Source of the DNA: Fen-1362 sp049516395
Lineage (GTDB): Bacteria > Planctomycetota > Phycisphaerae > Sedimentisphaerales > Anaerobacaceae
Reading direction: 5' to 3'
NCBI GenBank assembly: GCA_049516395.1
Contig: JBEKTD010000002.1
Span: 186,001-250,000 of the forward strand
DNA length: 64,000 nt
Within the stretch, counting starts at the first letter, position 1, and every line of letters starts with the position of its first letter. This document shows positions 17,827 to 25,355 of this stretch, piece by piece. The notes under the pieces are model-generated. The model ran no database searches and was not told the DNA's origin. It worked only from the letters and a program-made list of their open reading frames with translations. Both the position numbers and the translations under genes were made by a program.

Positions 17827-18882
17827 ATGAGAAAGAAAGGTTTTACGTTGGTCGAGCTGCTGGTCGTTATCGCGATCATCGCTCTGCTGATGGGTATCCT
17901 GATGCCGGCACTGGCCAGGGTCAGGATGATTGCCTACCGTATGGTCTGCGGGTCAAACATGTCAGGCATAGGCAAGGCGCTTTTGCTGTATGCCGGTGAT
18001 GCCCAGGAATCATATCCAATGCCTGGCTATGCGGGAGGGCCGGTAGTTTACCAACTGACTGAAAAGCTTAACCATTTCGACGGCACCAACAACGGTACCG
18101 TGGTAAGCATCTCATCTGTCTTTGGTGGAGGATTGACTAATGGCGGTGGCGCAGCAACTATGGGTTCTTTGTTCTATATGCTCGTAAAATACCAGGATGT
18201 CTCACCAAAACAGTTTATCTGCAAGGGTGACTCCGGCTCAGAAGTTTTCAAGCTCTCAACTTACTCCACAACAGTGACAGACCTGACCAAGGTTTACGAT
18301 TTTGGCAACCACCCGGGCAAACACTGCAGCTACGCTTACCATTTTCCATTCTCCAGAACCGGTACAGGCACCCCATCAACAGGGTTCCCGATTTCAGTTA
18401 GCAGCGCGCCAAGCAGCCCCCTCGCGGCAGATAGAAACCCAGGCCTGGATAAAAACGCCGCTACTTATATAAAGGGCGGAGATAGCGGCGGGACACTCGC
18501 GACCGGCGTAACTGACACTTCACCTTGTACAACGTGGACCAATAACAACAACCAGTACGTGGACAAAGATTTCTTGTATAACGCCTATGCCCATCAGCGC
18601 GAAGGCCAAAACGTCCTGTACAATGACGGCCACGTGAAATTTGAATCAACAGCCAACGTGGGCATAAATAACGACAACATTTATCAAAGATGGCCGTCTA
18701 CTCCCTCTGACTGGTCAGGGACCGGCACATCAATAGTACCGCTTAAGCAATACCTCGAAGCATGCGGGCGCCTCCCGAGCTCTTCAGACTACAAATCTCC
18801 AGACAATTACACAGATCTCGTGCCGGGGGATGTGACAGATGCACTTGTGATTAATGACCTCCCTGACGGCGGCAGCAGCTAA
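17827..18882 (+). CDS. Prepilin-type N-terminal cleavage/methylation domain protein (pseudopilin-like)
   Basis: A 351-residue protein whose N-terminus RKKGFTLVELLVVIAIIALL is a textbook type IV prepilin/pseudopilin signal, cut after the Gly and methylated on the Phe. AGGAGA before ATG 17827 sets the start. The C-terminal part has HQREGQNVLYNDGHVKF, a variant of the planctomycete H-x9-DG motif with one extra residue before DG. It should be assembled at the inner membrane by a type II secretion or type IV pilus machine and may be one of many such paralogs. The gene stands alone between its own promoter and a strong terminator. Confidence 0.9.
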   Translation: MRKKGFTLVELLVVIAIIALLMGILMPALARVRMIAYRMVCGSNMSGIGKALLLYAGDAQESYPMPGYAGGPVVYQLTEKLNHFDGTNNGTVVSISSVFGGGLTNGGGAATMGSLFYMLVKYQDVSPKQFICKGDSGSEVFKLSTYSTTVTDLTKVYDFGNHPGKHCSYAYHFPFSRTGTGTPSTGFPISVSSAPSSPLAADRNPGLDKNAATYIKGGDSGGTLATGVTDTSPCTTWTNNNNQYVDKDFLYNAYAHQREGQNVLYNDGHVKFESTANVGINNDNIYQRWPSTPSDWSGTGTSIVPLKQYLEACGRLPSSSDYKSPDNYTDLVPGDVTDALVINDLPDGGSS

Positions 18883-18908
18883 TAGTCCAAAGCATCGTTG
18901 TTTAACAA

Positions 18909-18940
18909 GCGGCCTTATCTCGTATAAGGCCGCTTTTCTT
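18909..18940 (+). terminator. Intrinsic terminator of the prepilin-like gene
   Basis: Perfect 10 bp stem gcggccttat/ataaggccgc with a 5-base loop, then TTTTCTTTT on the + strand, 27 bp after the stop codon. Confidence 0.93.
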
Positions 18941-18984
18941 TTGCGCCAGGTCCGGAATTTCAACAGACAATATCCGTTTTCGGA

Positions 18985-20427
18985 CTACCATTTCCACGTT
19001 GACCAGACAACCGTGTATTCCAGCGTTACCGTCGCGTTCGCGCCAACCTTCACCGGGAATCTCGCTGTATATGCGTCTTTCTTCTCATAGTCCTGCGTCG
19101 ATTTCTCAACCTCCCAGTAAACCCATCTCGCGAACTTCTCGTCCACAAAAACCGTAACCTCCTCATTCTTCCTGTTTCGCAGCTCAATTTTGTGCGACTC
19201 CCGATGTTTGCCGAATTCCTCCTTGTTTTCAACCAGCGTATGCTCCGCGACAATATCGAACGCGTCGCCGATATAAAGCGACAGCTTCTCATCCTTCGGC
19301 GTATGGTCAATCTCGTCCTCGCCCACAAACTGCAAACTGTTGTCCGCCGGGTCATTCTTGAAAACCCTGATTTTGCCCTTCGGCAAAGCAATCCCCAATT
19401 TATTTTCCTTCTTGTTCTCGAATTCAATCTTGACCATCACCTTTTTATTCTGGTCGCCGCCCCTTGGGTTCCAGTAGTCGCTCCGCTCGTAAACGTAAAC
19501 CTTCTTCGCCTTCACTCCCTCCGCCGGCTCGATAAACTCAATCTGCTTGACCTGGTTATTATTTATCGTGCTCTTTCGCCCCAGCGTGTACATATGATAT
19601 TCCATAAACGACTTTTCCTCAAATCCCGCTTCTGCAACCGTTTTATCCAAAGCCATCCTCATTGCCCCCATTGCCCTTGGCGCCGCCGGCTGAATCCTCC
19701 TCACGTCTCCCGCAATCAGTTTCAGCGTCGCATCCTTATAACCCGCGCCGCTGTCATTATTTATTGTCACCCAGCCCGAAAAATCCAGCGCGGTATCGTC
19801 CTTATTCAAAATCGCTGTGTAATCCGCTTTCCACCCAATCGCCGCCGTCGTATATGTAACCTCGCAAAGCTGTTCGCCCGATTTTTCTGCACTCGTCAGC
19901 CACACTAATGTTGGCCTTGTCACCAAATCATCAGGCAATTCCTTTAAAGCAATCTCCTCGACATTTTTCCGCTCAATCACTTCTATGCCGTTGCTGCTCT
20001 GCAAAATCAAATCCGGCCCTACCGCCGCAGATAGTTTGCCGTCAATGACTTTCTTCGCATCCGACCCGCTGCCCTGCACAACCACCCTGACGTCCTTATC
20101 GATATACCGTTTCAGCAAACTGTCCGTATTCACAAGGTCATATTCGTAATTCTGTTCCAGCACTGACACCGCCCCGGGCGCAGACAGGCACGAGAACTTC
20201 ACGCTCGTCGGGTCGATTGCTGATGCCACGTCCGTGAACCGCATCGTGTTTTGCCCCTTCTCGAAATTCATTTTGCGCGCCTCGCGCACCACCGCGAAAT
20301 TATCGTTGTAAATCGTCAGCCCCACGCCGGGCTTATTCACAACGGCCGGCTCGTTCGCCCCAGCCCCGCAACAAACCGTGCTTAAAATAGCCATCAATAC
20401 TAATGAGTAAAATTTCTCTCGCTTCAT
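18985..20427 (-). CDS. DUF4139 domain-containing exported protein
   Basis: A 480-residue protein with a signal peptide (MKREKFYSLVLMAILSTVCCGAGA). The mature part begins GVGLTIYNDNFAVVREARKM, the usual start of DUF4139 proteins. It continues with VTYTTAAIGWKADYTAIL and DFSGWVTINNDSGAGYKDATLKLIAGDV, the family's core. A run of Ig-like strands (KVMVKIEFENKKENKLGIALPKG, FVGEDEIDHTPKDEKLSLYIGDAFDI) ends with TLEYTVVWSTW. The biochemical role is unknown. AAGGAG precedes the ATG. It converges on the prepilin-like gene and has no obvious operon partner. Confidence 0.9.
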   Translation of the reverse strand: MKREKFYSLVLMAILSTVCCGAGANEPAVVNKPGVGLTIYNDNFAVVREARKMNFEKGQNTMRFTDVASAIDPTSVKFSCLSAPGAVSVLEQNYEYDLVNTDSLLKRYIDKDVRVVVQGSGSDAKKVIDGKLSAAVGPDLILQSSNGIEVIERKNVEEIALKELPDDLVTRPTLVWLTSAEKSGEQLCEVTYTTAAIGWKADYTAILNKDDTALDFSGWVTINNDSGAGYKDATLKLIAGDVRRIQPAAPRAMGAMRMALDKTVAEAGFEEKSFMEYHMYTLGRKSTINNNQVKQIEFIEPAEGVKAKKVYVYERSDYWNPRGGDQNKKVMVKIEFENKKENKLGIALPKGKIRVFKNDPADNSLQFVGEDEIDHTPKDEKLSLYIGDAFDIVAEHTLVENKEEFGKHRESHKIELRNRKNEEVTVFVDEKFARWVYWEVEKSTQDYEKKDAYTARFPVKVGANATVTLEYTVVWSTWKW

Positions 20428-20510
20428 TTTGATTTCTCCTTAATTATTTTTCTTTTCTTAATATGCGCCAACCCTCTGCCTTCTCCCTTTTTACTGTTTT
20501 CCGCATCCCT

Positions 20511-20543
20511 AAATCGACAATCAGCAATCGACATTCGGCAATC
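20511..20543. repeat. Short degenerate iterated repeat (atcgacaatc type)
   Basis: Three imperfect copies of an 'aatcgacaatcagc'-like unit lie in the 420 bp gap between the DUF4139 gene and tRNA-Leu. Apart from this, a 9 bp palindrome at 20770-20796 and the tRNA promoter, I see nothing in the gap. Confidence 0.4.
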
Positions 20544-20809
20544 TCTTGTATTCTCCCGCCCCCTTCCCCGTGAGTAAAGCAAAAACAATAAAAACGAGGT
20601 TTGCTTATTGTCATTGCAAAGTTTACCCGCCGTGTTGTTTGGCAGGTGAGTCCCGCCTTACAGTAAAGTAAAACTTGGCATTCCAAGGACCGATAACATT
20701 GCAAATCCGCCGACCGCTCGTTGCGGTCATATAAATATTGAAATTCTTAAAATCAGCGAAATCTGCCGCATCGGGCGTTTATTATCCACGCCCGATTTCG
20801 CCTTCGTTA

Positions 20810-20838
20810 TTGACGAGCTGGATAAAAACCGTTATTAT
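20810..20838 (+). promoter_or_regulatory. tRNA-Leu promoter
   Basis: TTGACG (20810-20815), 17-base spacer, TATTAT (20833-20838), 11 bases before the tRNA 5' end. Confidence 0.7.
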
Positions 20839-20849
20839 CGGCTTATCAA

Positions 20850-20933
20850 GCGGATGTGGCGGAACTGGCAGACGCACAGGCTTCAGGTGCCTGCGGGCTT
20901 TGGCCCTTGGAGGTTCGACTCCTCTCATCCGCA
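20850..20933 (+). tRNA. tRNA-Leu (anticodon CAG)
   Basis: 84 nt with a 7 bp acceptor stem (gcggatg/catccgc), discriminator A, a D-arm with ggcggaactggcagacgc, an anticodon loop ttcaggt giving CAG (reads CUG), a long class II variable arm (gcgggctttggccct) and T-arm ggaggttcgactcct. The 3' CCA is not encoded. Leucine identity follows from the anticodon, the long variable arm and the A discriminator. Confidence 0.95.
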
Positions 20934-21063
20934 TTACACTCGCCAGCTGCCCTGCGAGCTTCCCCAATCAACTCAGGGCTTAACGAAGGGGCCTCATTAG
21001 GCCGATAAATACTTGGGCTAAAACCGCATTCTCAGGACGTTTTTTTCGAGACACTAAAAACTT

Positions 21064-21810
21064 ATGACGAACTTGTTATTGACATTTCAAAATCGCGTAA
21101 CGCATTTGCAGCCAGCGCTGCTTTTGACGCTCGCGGTCGTTACCATTGCCGCCGGACTGTTTGTATTACTCGGCGGACTCGGCTTCAAAAAAGTTACGTT
21201 TGTCGTAATAGGCCTCTTTTTCGGCGCATTCTGCACGTTATTTTCTTCCGGCACAAATCCGTTTCTTGCTGCCGCCGTAATAGGCATCTTTGCCCTGGTT
21301 GCGCTTAAACTGCAGGAGACGTTTCTTGTGCTGACTGCCTCAGCCATAACCGTCGTAATCGGCTATTTTCTGCTCATTAGGCCTCACTTCCGCCCCTCAA
21401 GCGACATCCTGTCCGTAATCAGGCAGTTGACCATTGGCGTCCCCTACTACAACTGGCCCCTGCTGCTCGTGCTAACTGCCTTGCCATTCGTCATTATATC
21501 CTGGCAGGGCGCCTCAGCGCTCTTCACCTCCGCCACAGGAACAATACTTGTCCTGGCAGGAACGGCCATGGCTTTGCTGAATTTCGGCTATCCCGCCGTC
21601 AGCTATATCACCACAAAACAGGATATTTTCTTCGCGGTACTCGTCCTGGCGACAATAGCGGGCACTATCGTCCAGTTGTGGCTCCTGCCTGAAATTAATG
21701 TGCGATTTGCCGCTGCAAGGAAGGCCGCCAAAACCAAATTTGAAAAAGTCAAAACTGGTAAAGGCGATGCCGCAGAAAAACCAAAAACCGCAACTTGGCG
21801 CACGGCTTAA
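21064..21810 (+). CDS. Multi-pass membrane protein, DUF4203/TM198-like
   Basis: A 248-residue protein with about seven hydrophobic segments and a basic, soluble tail of about 35 residues (RKAAKTKFEKVKTGKGDAAEKP). Segments such as AGLFVLLGGLGFKKVTFVVIGLFFGAFC and AAAVIGIFALVALKLQETFLVLTAS follow the glycine-rich pattern of DUF4203/TM198-type proteins. The next gene encodes a protein with the same layout, so the two are probably paralogs that work together. No function is known to me. The N-terminal MTNLLLTFQNRVTH looks cytoplasmic. Confidence 0.75.
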   Translation: MTNLLLTFQNRVTHLQPALLLTLAVVTIAAGLFVLLGGLGFKKVTFVVIGLFFGAFCTLFSSGTNPFLAAAVIGIFALVALKLQETFLVLTASAITVVIGYFLLIRPHFRPSSDILSVIRQLTIGVPYYNWPLLLVLTALPFVIISWQGASALFTSATGTILVLAGTAMALLNFGYPAVSYITTKQDIFFAVLVLATIAGTIVQLWLLPEINVRFAAARKAAKTKFEKVKTGKGDAAEKPKTATWRTA

Positions 21811-21847
21811 CCACCATGGCTTGAATTTTGAAAAAGGAGAAGAGTAA

Positions 21848-22543
21848 ATGAGTTTTTCGCTGCTTTTGGCGCGAACAGCGCACCATCTTGACAATGTCAA
21901 TGTTGAGTACGGCACTAAATACGTCCTGCGTGCCCTCGATTACGTCTGGCAGCAGACAACCCTTCTCACCTGGTTACAGGCAGTCATTGGTATTTCATTC
22001 GGCGTCATCATCCTGATGTATGGCTGGAAAATCTATAAGACGCTAACCGTCATCGGCTTTGGCCTCCTCGGCCTCTTTCTCGGCCAGTTGGTCGGCGCTC
22101 AGTTCCAAAAACCCCTCCCCGGTGCAATCATCGGCTGTGCCCTTCTTGTCATCCTTGCTATTCCCTTAATGCGGTGGGCGGTGGCTATTCTTGGCGCCGT
22201 GGCGGGCGGGATACTTGCCGCGGGAATATGGCACTCCTGTAACCTTCCCCAGGAATTTGTCTGGGCTGGCGCGCTAACCGGCTTAGTCGCAGGTGGGATG
22301 ATATCCTTCGTCGTCTTCAAACTCTCCGTTATGTTATTCACAAGTTTGGCCGGGACATCGCTTATCGTCATCGGCGTGTTCGCCCTTATTTACCAGTACG
22401 AAAACATGCCAGGCGAGCCAGCAACAATGCATCTCAACCGGCTTTATTACAGCAATCCATGGTTCTTGCCCCTACTGCTCACCGTAGGAACCCTTTTAGG
22501 CATACTTATTCAATTCCGGTCCGGCAAGGGCTCAAAGGAATAG
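21848..22543 (+). CDS. Multi-pass membrane protein, paralog of the preceding one
   Basis: A 231-residue protein starting after a strong AAAGGAGAAG site. About seven hydrophobic segments repeat the upstream gene's pattern, e.g. GISFGVIILMYGWKIYKTLTVIGFGLLG parallels the AGLFVLLGGLGFKKVTFVVIGLFFG segment there. Small-residue runs (LGAVAGGILAAGI, LTGLVAGGMISF) suggest tightly packed helices. The 37 bp spacing indicates one operon. The pair is DUF4203-like; role unknown. Confidence 0.75.
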   Translation: MSFSLLLARTAHHLDNVNVEYGTKYVLRALDYVWQQTTLLTWLQAVIGISFGVIILMYGWKIYKTLTVIGFGLLGLFLGQLVGAQFQKPLPGAIIGCALLVILAIPLMRWAVAILGAVAGGILAAGIWHSCNLPQEFVWAGALTGLVAGGMISFVVFKLSVMLFTSLAGTSLIVIGVFALIYQYENMPGEPATMHLNRLYYSNPWFLPLLLTVGTLLGILIQFRSGKGSKE

Positions 22544-22769
22544 TCCGTCTAATACCGAATTCTGAGTGATTCTTTAATCTCCTGCAAAGAAAATTGTCTA
22601 ATTTAACATCAAAGGTCTCATAATATGCCATAATGATATTCCTTTTGCGGGAAAAACAAAATTTTTTAAGCAAAACCAACAAATTGCCCAAATACTCTAA
22701 TCTTCCCAAATTAACACTGCCGATAGAGTAGGTATCGAAGTCAAATTACTCTAATATGGAGATTAGATT

Positions 22770-23105
22770 ATGAGTGAAGCGACAGTAGCGACTGAACAAA
22801 GGAAAAACACACGAACACAGGTTGCATGGCCGGTAAGCGTCTGGCTACCAGAGGCAAACAGCTTTTTTAACGGCAGAAGCAGTAACATAAGCAGCGGCGG
22901 CGTGCTGGTTCGAATTCCTGCAACTACGCCTTTGCGAACCGGGCACATTGTTGAATTGAATTTCCCGCGCACAATGGCCCTTGCCAAGAGAAAAGGCAGT
23001 TTCGCGAGGATAAAGAGCGGAAGAGTTGTGCGAATCGAACGAGGCGAATTGCTTGACGACGCCACAATAGGCATCGGCATCGTCTTCGAGAGTATCGAGT
23101 CATAA
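22770..23105 (+). CDS. PilZ domain protein (c-di-GMP receptor)
   Basis: A 111-residue stand-alone PilZ domain. The c-di-GMP-binding R-x3-R is RKNTR at residues 11-15, and the second motif (D/N)-x-S-x2-G is NISSGG at about 43-48. The rest forms the expected beta-barrel (VAWPVSVWLPEAN, GVLVRIPATTPLRTGHIVELNFP, IKSGRVVRIERGE, IGIGIVFESIE). Both binding motifs are intact, so it should bind c-di-GMP. A GGAGA site lies before the ATG. Its target is unknown; the prepilin-like and pilT genes in this window are plausible but not adjacent. Confidence 0.93.
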   Translation: MSEATVATEQRKNTRTQVAWPVSVWLPEANSFFNGRSSNISSGGVLVRIPATTPLRTGHIVELNFPRTMALAKRKGSFARIKSGRVVRIERGELLDDATIGIGIVFESIES

Positions 23106-23150
23106 GACGTTTTTAATTTAGACACGGATTTACACTGTATATGATTTTTT

Positions 23151-23176
23151 CCCTGTGTCCTCTGTGGCTAAAAAAT
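23151..23176. repeat. Intergenic CCACAGAGG-type repeat, copy 1
   Basis: Contains cctgtgtcctctgtggctaa. Its reverse complement matches 23647-23668 at 17 of the first 20 positions or better. A 'cacggatttacac' element lies just upstream. Confidence 0.5.
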
Positions 23177-23190
23177 TTATTCGAAATAAG

Positions 23191-23320
23191 AAATGCCGAG
23201 TGGCATTTTCTGACAGCACATCCTCGACAGCACAACCCAGTGGGTAGCAGTTGAGGGCAAGCAGAGGTATGAGCAAGCTATTGGCCGGCGATGATTTGAG
23301 GGTCGCCGGCCAATTTTTTT
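23191..23320 (+). ncRNA. Three-hairpin RNA element ending in a terminator (3' UTR or small RNA)
   Basis: Hairpin 1 is aaatgcc/ggcattt (23191-23208). Hairpin 2 pairs cctcgac with gttgagg around an inner ccc/ggg (about 23222-23264). Hairpin 3 is the terminator 23281-23320. It may be the 3' UTR of the PilZ gene or a separate RNA; a weak promoter-like TTAGAC-N16-TATGAT lies at 23118-23145. Confidence 0.35.
23281..23320 (+). terminator. Intrinsic terminator
   Basis: Perfect 11 bp stem ttggccggcga/tcgccggccaa, 11-base loop, then seven T on the + strand. It closes the PilZ transcript or the RNA element before it. Confidence 0.88.
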
Positions 23321-23368
23321 GCGCCCTTGGTTAGCCCCGAAGCCAGCTTCGGGGTGTCTTATTTGGCA

Positions 23369-23512
23369 TTAACTTTCTTTCATCCGGCCGAGTTTATAAC
23401 CCAAAAAGCCGACCACGGCTATGCCAATAATATGTACTAAAAACCATCCACCGTGGAGAAACTGCAAGGTCTCGGGCAGGGCCACTAACAGCAGATTCGT
23501 ATGCTCAACCAT
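23369..23512 (-). CDS. 47-residue single-span membrane peptide, unknown function
   Basis: A short frame encoding MVEHTNLLLVALPETLQFLH followed by a hydrophobic helix (WFLVHIIGIAVVGFLGYKLG) and a basic tail RMKES. An excellent AAAGGAG site lies eight bases before the ATG, on the minus strand. The tail K-L-G-R-M-K after the helix obeys the positive-inside rule, so the N-terminus should be outside. I do not recognise the family. It lies between the PilZ terminator and the second prepilin-like gene. Confidence 0.6.
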   Translation of the reverse strand: MVEHTNLLLVALPETLQFLHGGWFLVHIIGIAVVGFLGYKLGRMKES

Positions 23513-23646
23513 TGTTCTACTCCTTTACCTAAACCAGTATTAGTTTCGAACGCATGTTGTTTGAGACATGATGACGGCCAGTATTGTCTCAAAGCCGACA
23601 TAAGACCGCAACTCTTTTCTGGTCTGTAGCTTCTGCCTTTTTTTAT

Positions 23647-23668
23647 TAGCCACAGAGGTCACAGAGGT
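23647..23668. repeat. Intergenic CCACAGAGG-type repeat, copy 2 (inverted to copy 1)
   Basis: Contains ttagccacagaggtcacag, followed by 'cagccacggattacac'. The surrounding 23513-23832 gap also holds a gcctcgc/gcgaggc hairpin (23703-23720) and the terminator below, and no gene. Confidence 0.5.
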
Positions 23669-23741
23669 TTTTCAGCCACGGATTACACCCGCCTTTGGCC
23701 CAGCCTCGCCGAAGCGAGGCGGACAAAGATATGTTTACCGC

Positions 23742-23778
23742 AGTAAAAAGAAAACCCCGACGTAACAATCGGGGTTTT
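23742..23778 (-). terminator. Intrinsic terminator of the second prepilin-like gene
   Basis: Stem aaaaccccga/tcggggtttt (10 bp, 8-base loop) with TTTTCTTTTT following on the minus strand, 55 bp after the stop codon. Confidence 0.85.
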
Positions 23779-23832
23779 ATTCAGATTACTCTATTTAAAT
23801 TTCTTCGCGCCTTAGCGGCAACCAAAACATCA

Positions 23833-24720
23833 TCAAAATTCGCACTTTTTGCCGGGCATTTCGTCGTTAGCGTATGTGACATCCCCCCATGTAACGTGAG
23901 TCATCCATCGATCATCGCAATCGCTGTGATGAGCGCCGCCTTTACCCCAACCTGCCTGAAAAGATTTGAAAAATTGCGGGTCAGTCCATTTCCTGTATTC
24001 GACGTGCTGGTCGGCGAAAACAAACGTTGTTCCGTTACCGTGTCGTATAGCCATATCATACCATTGGCCCGCAGGATTCGTATTGGGACTAATGGCATCA
24101 TAAACAACATAAAATGCACCCTGCTTTAAGTTGCCGTTATCTATAAAGACAAACCTGTCGGCAGTCCTCTTTATCTGGCTTCTGAGTATAATAACGGGAG
24201 CATCTCCACCAGCTGAACCCGGATAAGTATTCATCGAGTGAGACATAAAATATGTTACATAATTGCCTTTGTCGCCGACTGGACACTTATAGACCTTGTA
24301 GTCCTTGACATATCTCCACATCGTCCCCTCCGAGATAGCGTGCTGCCATACGTCTATCGGCTGGCCTGGAGCGGCAGTTTCAGAGTATGCGGCATTATGA
24401 TTAGTGGCGACGTTTGGCGGCATAGTATGAGGATACGGATGGGGAAACTCACACCAGGCCAGTTGAGGACCGGTTGATGAGCCAACAGGGCCGGGAAATG
24501 TCCAGGAATACCATACATCACCGACAGGAACCTTTTCGTTGTTGCTATCACAATACAGAATCCAGCCGAGCCCCATCTGTTTTAGATTGTTCTCGCAGAC
24601 GGCGCGTTTGCCTAATTCCCTTGCGCGCGAGAGAGCGGGCAGCAATATCGCCATCAACAACGCGATAATTGAGATTACAACCAGAAGTTCAACCAGGGTA
24701 AAACCCTTTTGCTTATTCAT
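23833..24720 (-). CDS. Prepilin-type N-terminal cleavage/methylation domain protein (second copy)
   Basis: A 295-residue pseudopilin-like protein. MNKQKGFTLVELLVVISIIALL is the prepilin peptidase site and hydrophobic helix; ATG 24720 follows a GAGGCG site. ARELGKRAVCENNLKQMGLGW continues the conserved helix seen in DUF1559-like planctomycete proteins. Near the C-terminus HGNGTTFVFADQHVEY matches H-x9-D-G except that the glycine is Gln. The body contains conserved Trp/Tyr and a Cys pair (KCPVGDKGN). It should be processed by a prepilin peptidase and placed in the inner membrane or on the surface. Monocistronic with its own terminator. Confidence 0.9.
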   Translation of the reverse strand: MNKQKGFTLVELLVVISIIALLMAILLPALSRARELGKRAVCENNLKQMGLGWILYCDSNNEKVPVGDVWYSWTFPGPVGSSTGPQLAWCEFPHPYPHTMPPNVATNHNAAYSETAAPGQPIDVWQHAISEGTMWRYVKDYKVYKCPVGDKGNYVTYFMSHSMNTYPGSAGGDAPVIILRSQIKRTADRFVFIDNGNLKQGAFYVVYDAISPNTNPAGQWYDMAIRHGNGTTFVFADQHVEYRKWTDPQFFKSFQAGWGKGGAHHSDCDDRWMTHVTWGDVTYANDEMPGKKCEF

Positions 24721-24972
24721 AAAATAACGCCTCGAAAACAAAAAAGGTAATTCATTTCAAAACAGTCAACACTAAATATATTATCGGCCTCACTGGGGAA
24801 GCCAATTATTTATTTTATCATAATTACTGCCCCGCTTCAAGAGATTTCCGCACATCTTCGGGCGCGAAAATATCATGCGGTTATTCTTTACAAATGTAAA
24901 CCCTGAAACAACACATAATTTCAAACTCTACGCTTATGGCGCATAAAGGATATTTGAGCGGATGGCCTGGAG

Positions 24973-25131
24973 AAAAAAAGCTGGGCTGAGGCCAGGAGGG
25001 AGGAAGAGGAGGATTTAACCTCAGCCCGTGGTTCGTATAAACCCGCATACGGCGGATAATTTTTCAGTGTTCTATCTCACTTATACTGCAATCTTGACCC
25101 CCCCTGTACCGAGGTCAAGTTACCCCTGACG
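24973..25131 (-). ncRNA. Candidate minus-strand structured RNA
   Basis: A minus-strand promoter-like pair (25138-25165) is followed by a hairpin cttgacc/ggtcaag (25093-25119) and then a 9 bp stem gggctgagg/cctcagccc (24983-25027) leading into seven T on the minus strand. No ribosome site or convincing frame is present; the best is a 55-codon frame at 24881-25048. The rest of the 24721-25355 gap holds only the mprF promoter. Confidence 0.4.
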
Positions 25132-25137
25132 TGCTCT

Positions 25138-25165
25138 AATATAACAGTTCGTAGAACAATTGCAA
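25138..25165 (-). promoter_or_regulatory. Promoter-like element for the candidate minus-strand RNA
   Basis: On the minus strand TTGCAA (25165-25160), 16-base spacer, TATATT (25143-25138). Confidence 0.4.
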
Positions 25166-25309
25166 CAAAAAAATGCCTGTCTGATAAAATTTTTTATCGC
25201 CATAATACCCTGAAGAACTCGTCAGGGATTTCCTTATAATTGGCTCAGGCAAACCCTTACCGTGAATTGCGGCAGGACAAAAAACGGCGATTGCGGGCGT
25301 CAAAACACT

Positions 25310-25338
25310 TTGACAAACTGCCCGGCATTGGCCATACT
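25310..25338 (+). promoter_or_regulatory. mprF promoter
   Basis: Consensus TTGACA (25310-25315), 17-base spacer, CATACT (25333-25338). The ATG at 25356 is only about ten bases after the predicted start, and no Shine-Dalgarno sequence is seen. Confidence 0.6.
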
Positions 25339-25355
25339 ATGAAAACAAATCAGTT

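Noticed and set aside
20444..20704. An 86-codon minus-strand frame before tRNA-Leu.
   Set aside because: Low-complexity translation of the short iterated repeat and flanking AT-rich DNA; no ribosome site.
20770..20796. Palindrome atcgggcgt/acgcccgat upstream of tRNA-Leu as a terminator.
   Set aside because: Only three T follow before GC-rich sequence, and no gene on this strand ends nearby.
24881..25048. A 55-codon minus-strand frame (MRVYTNHGLRLN) in the gap before mprF.
   Set aside because: No ribosome site, and it spans the terminator hairpin and T-run of the candidate RNA.
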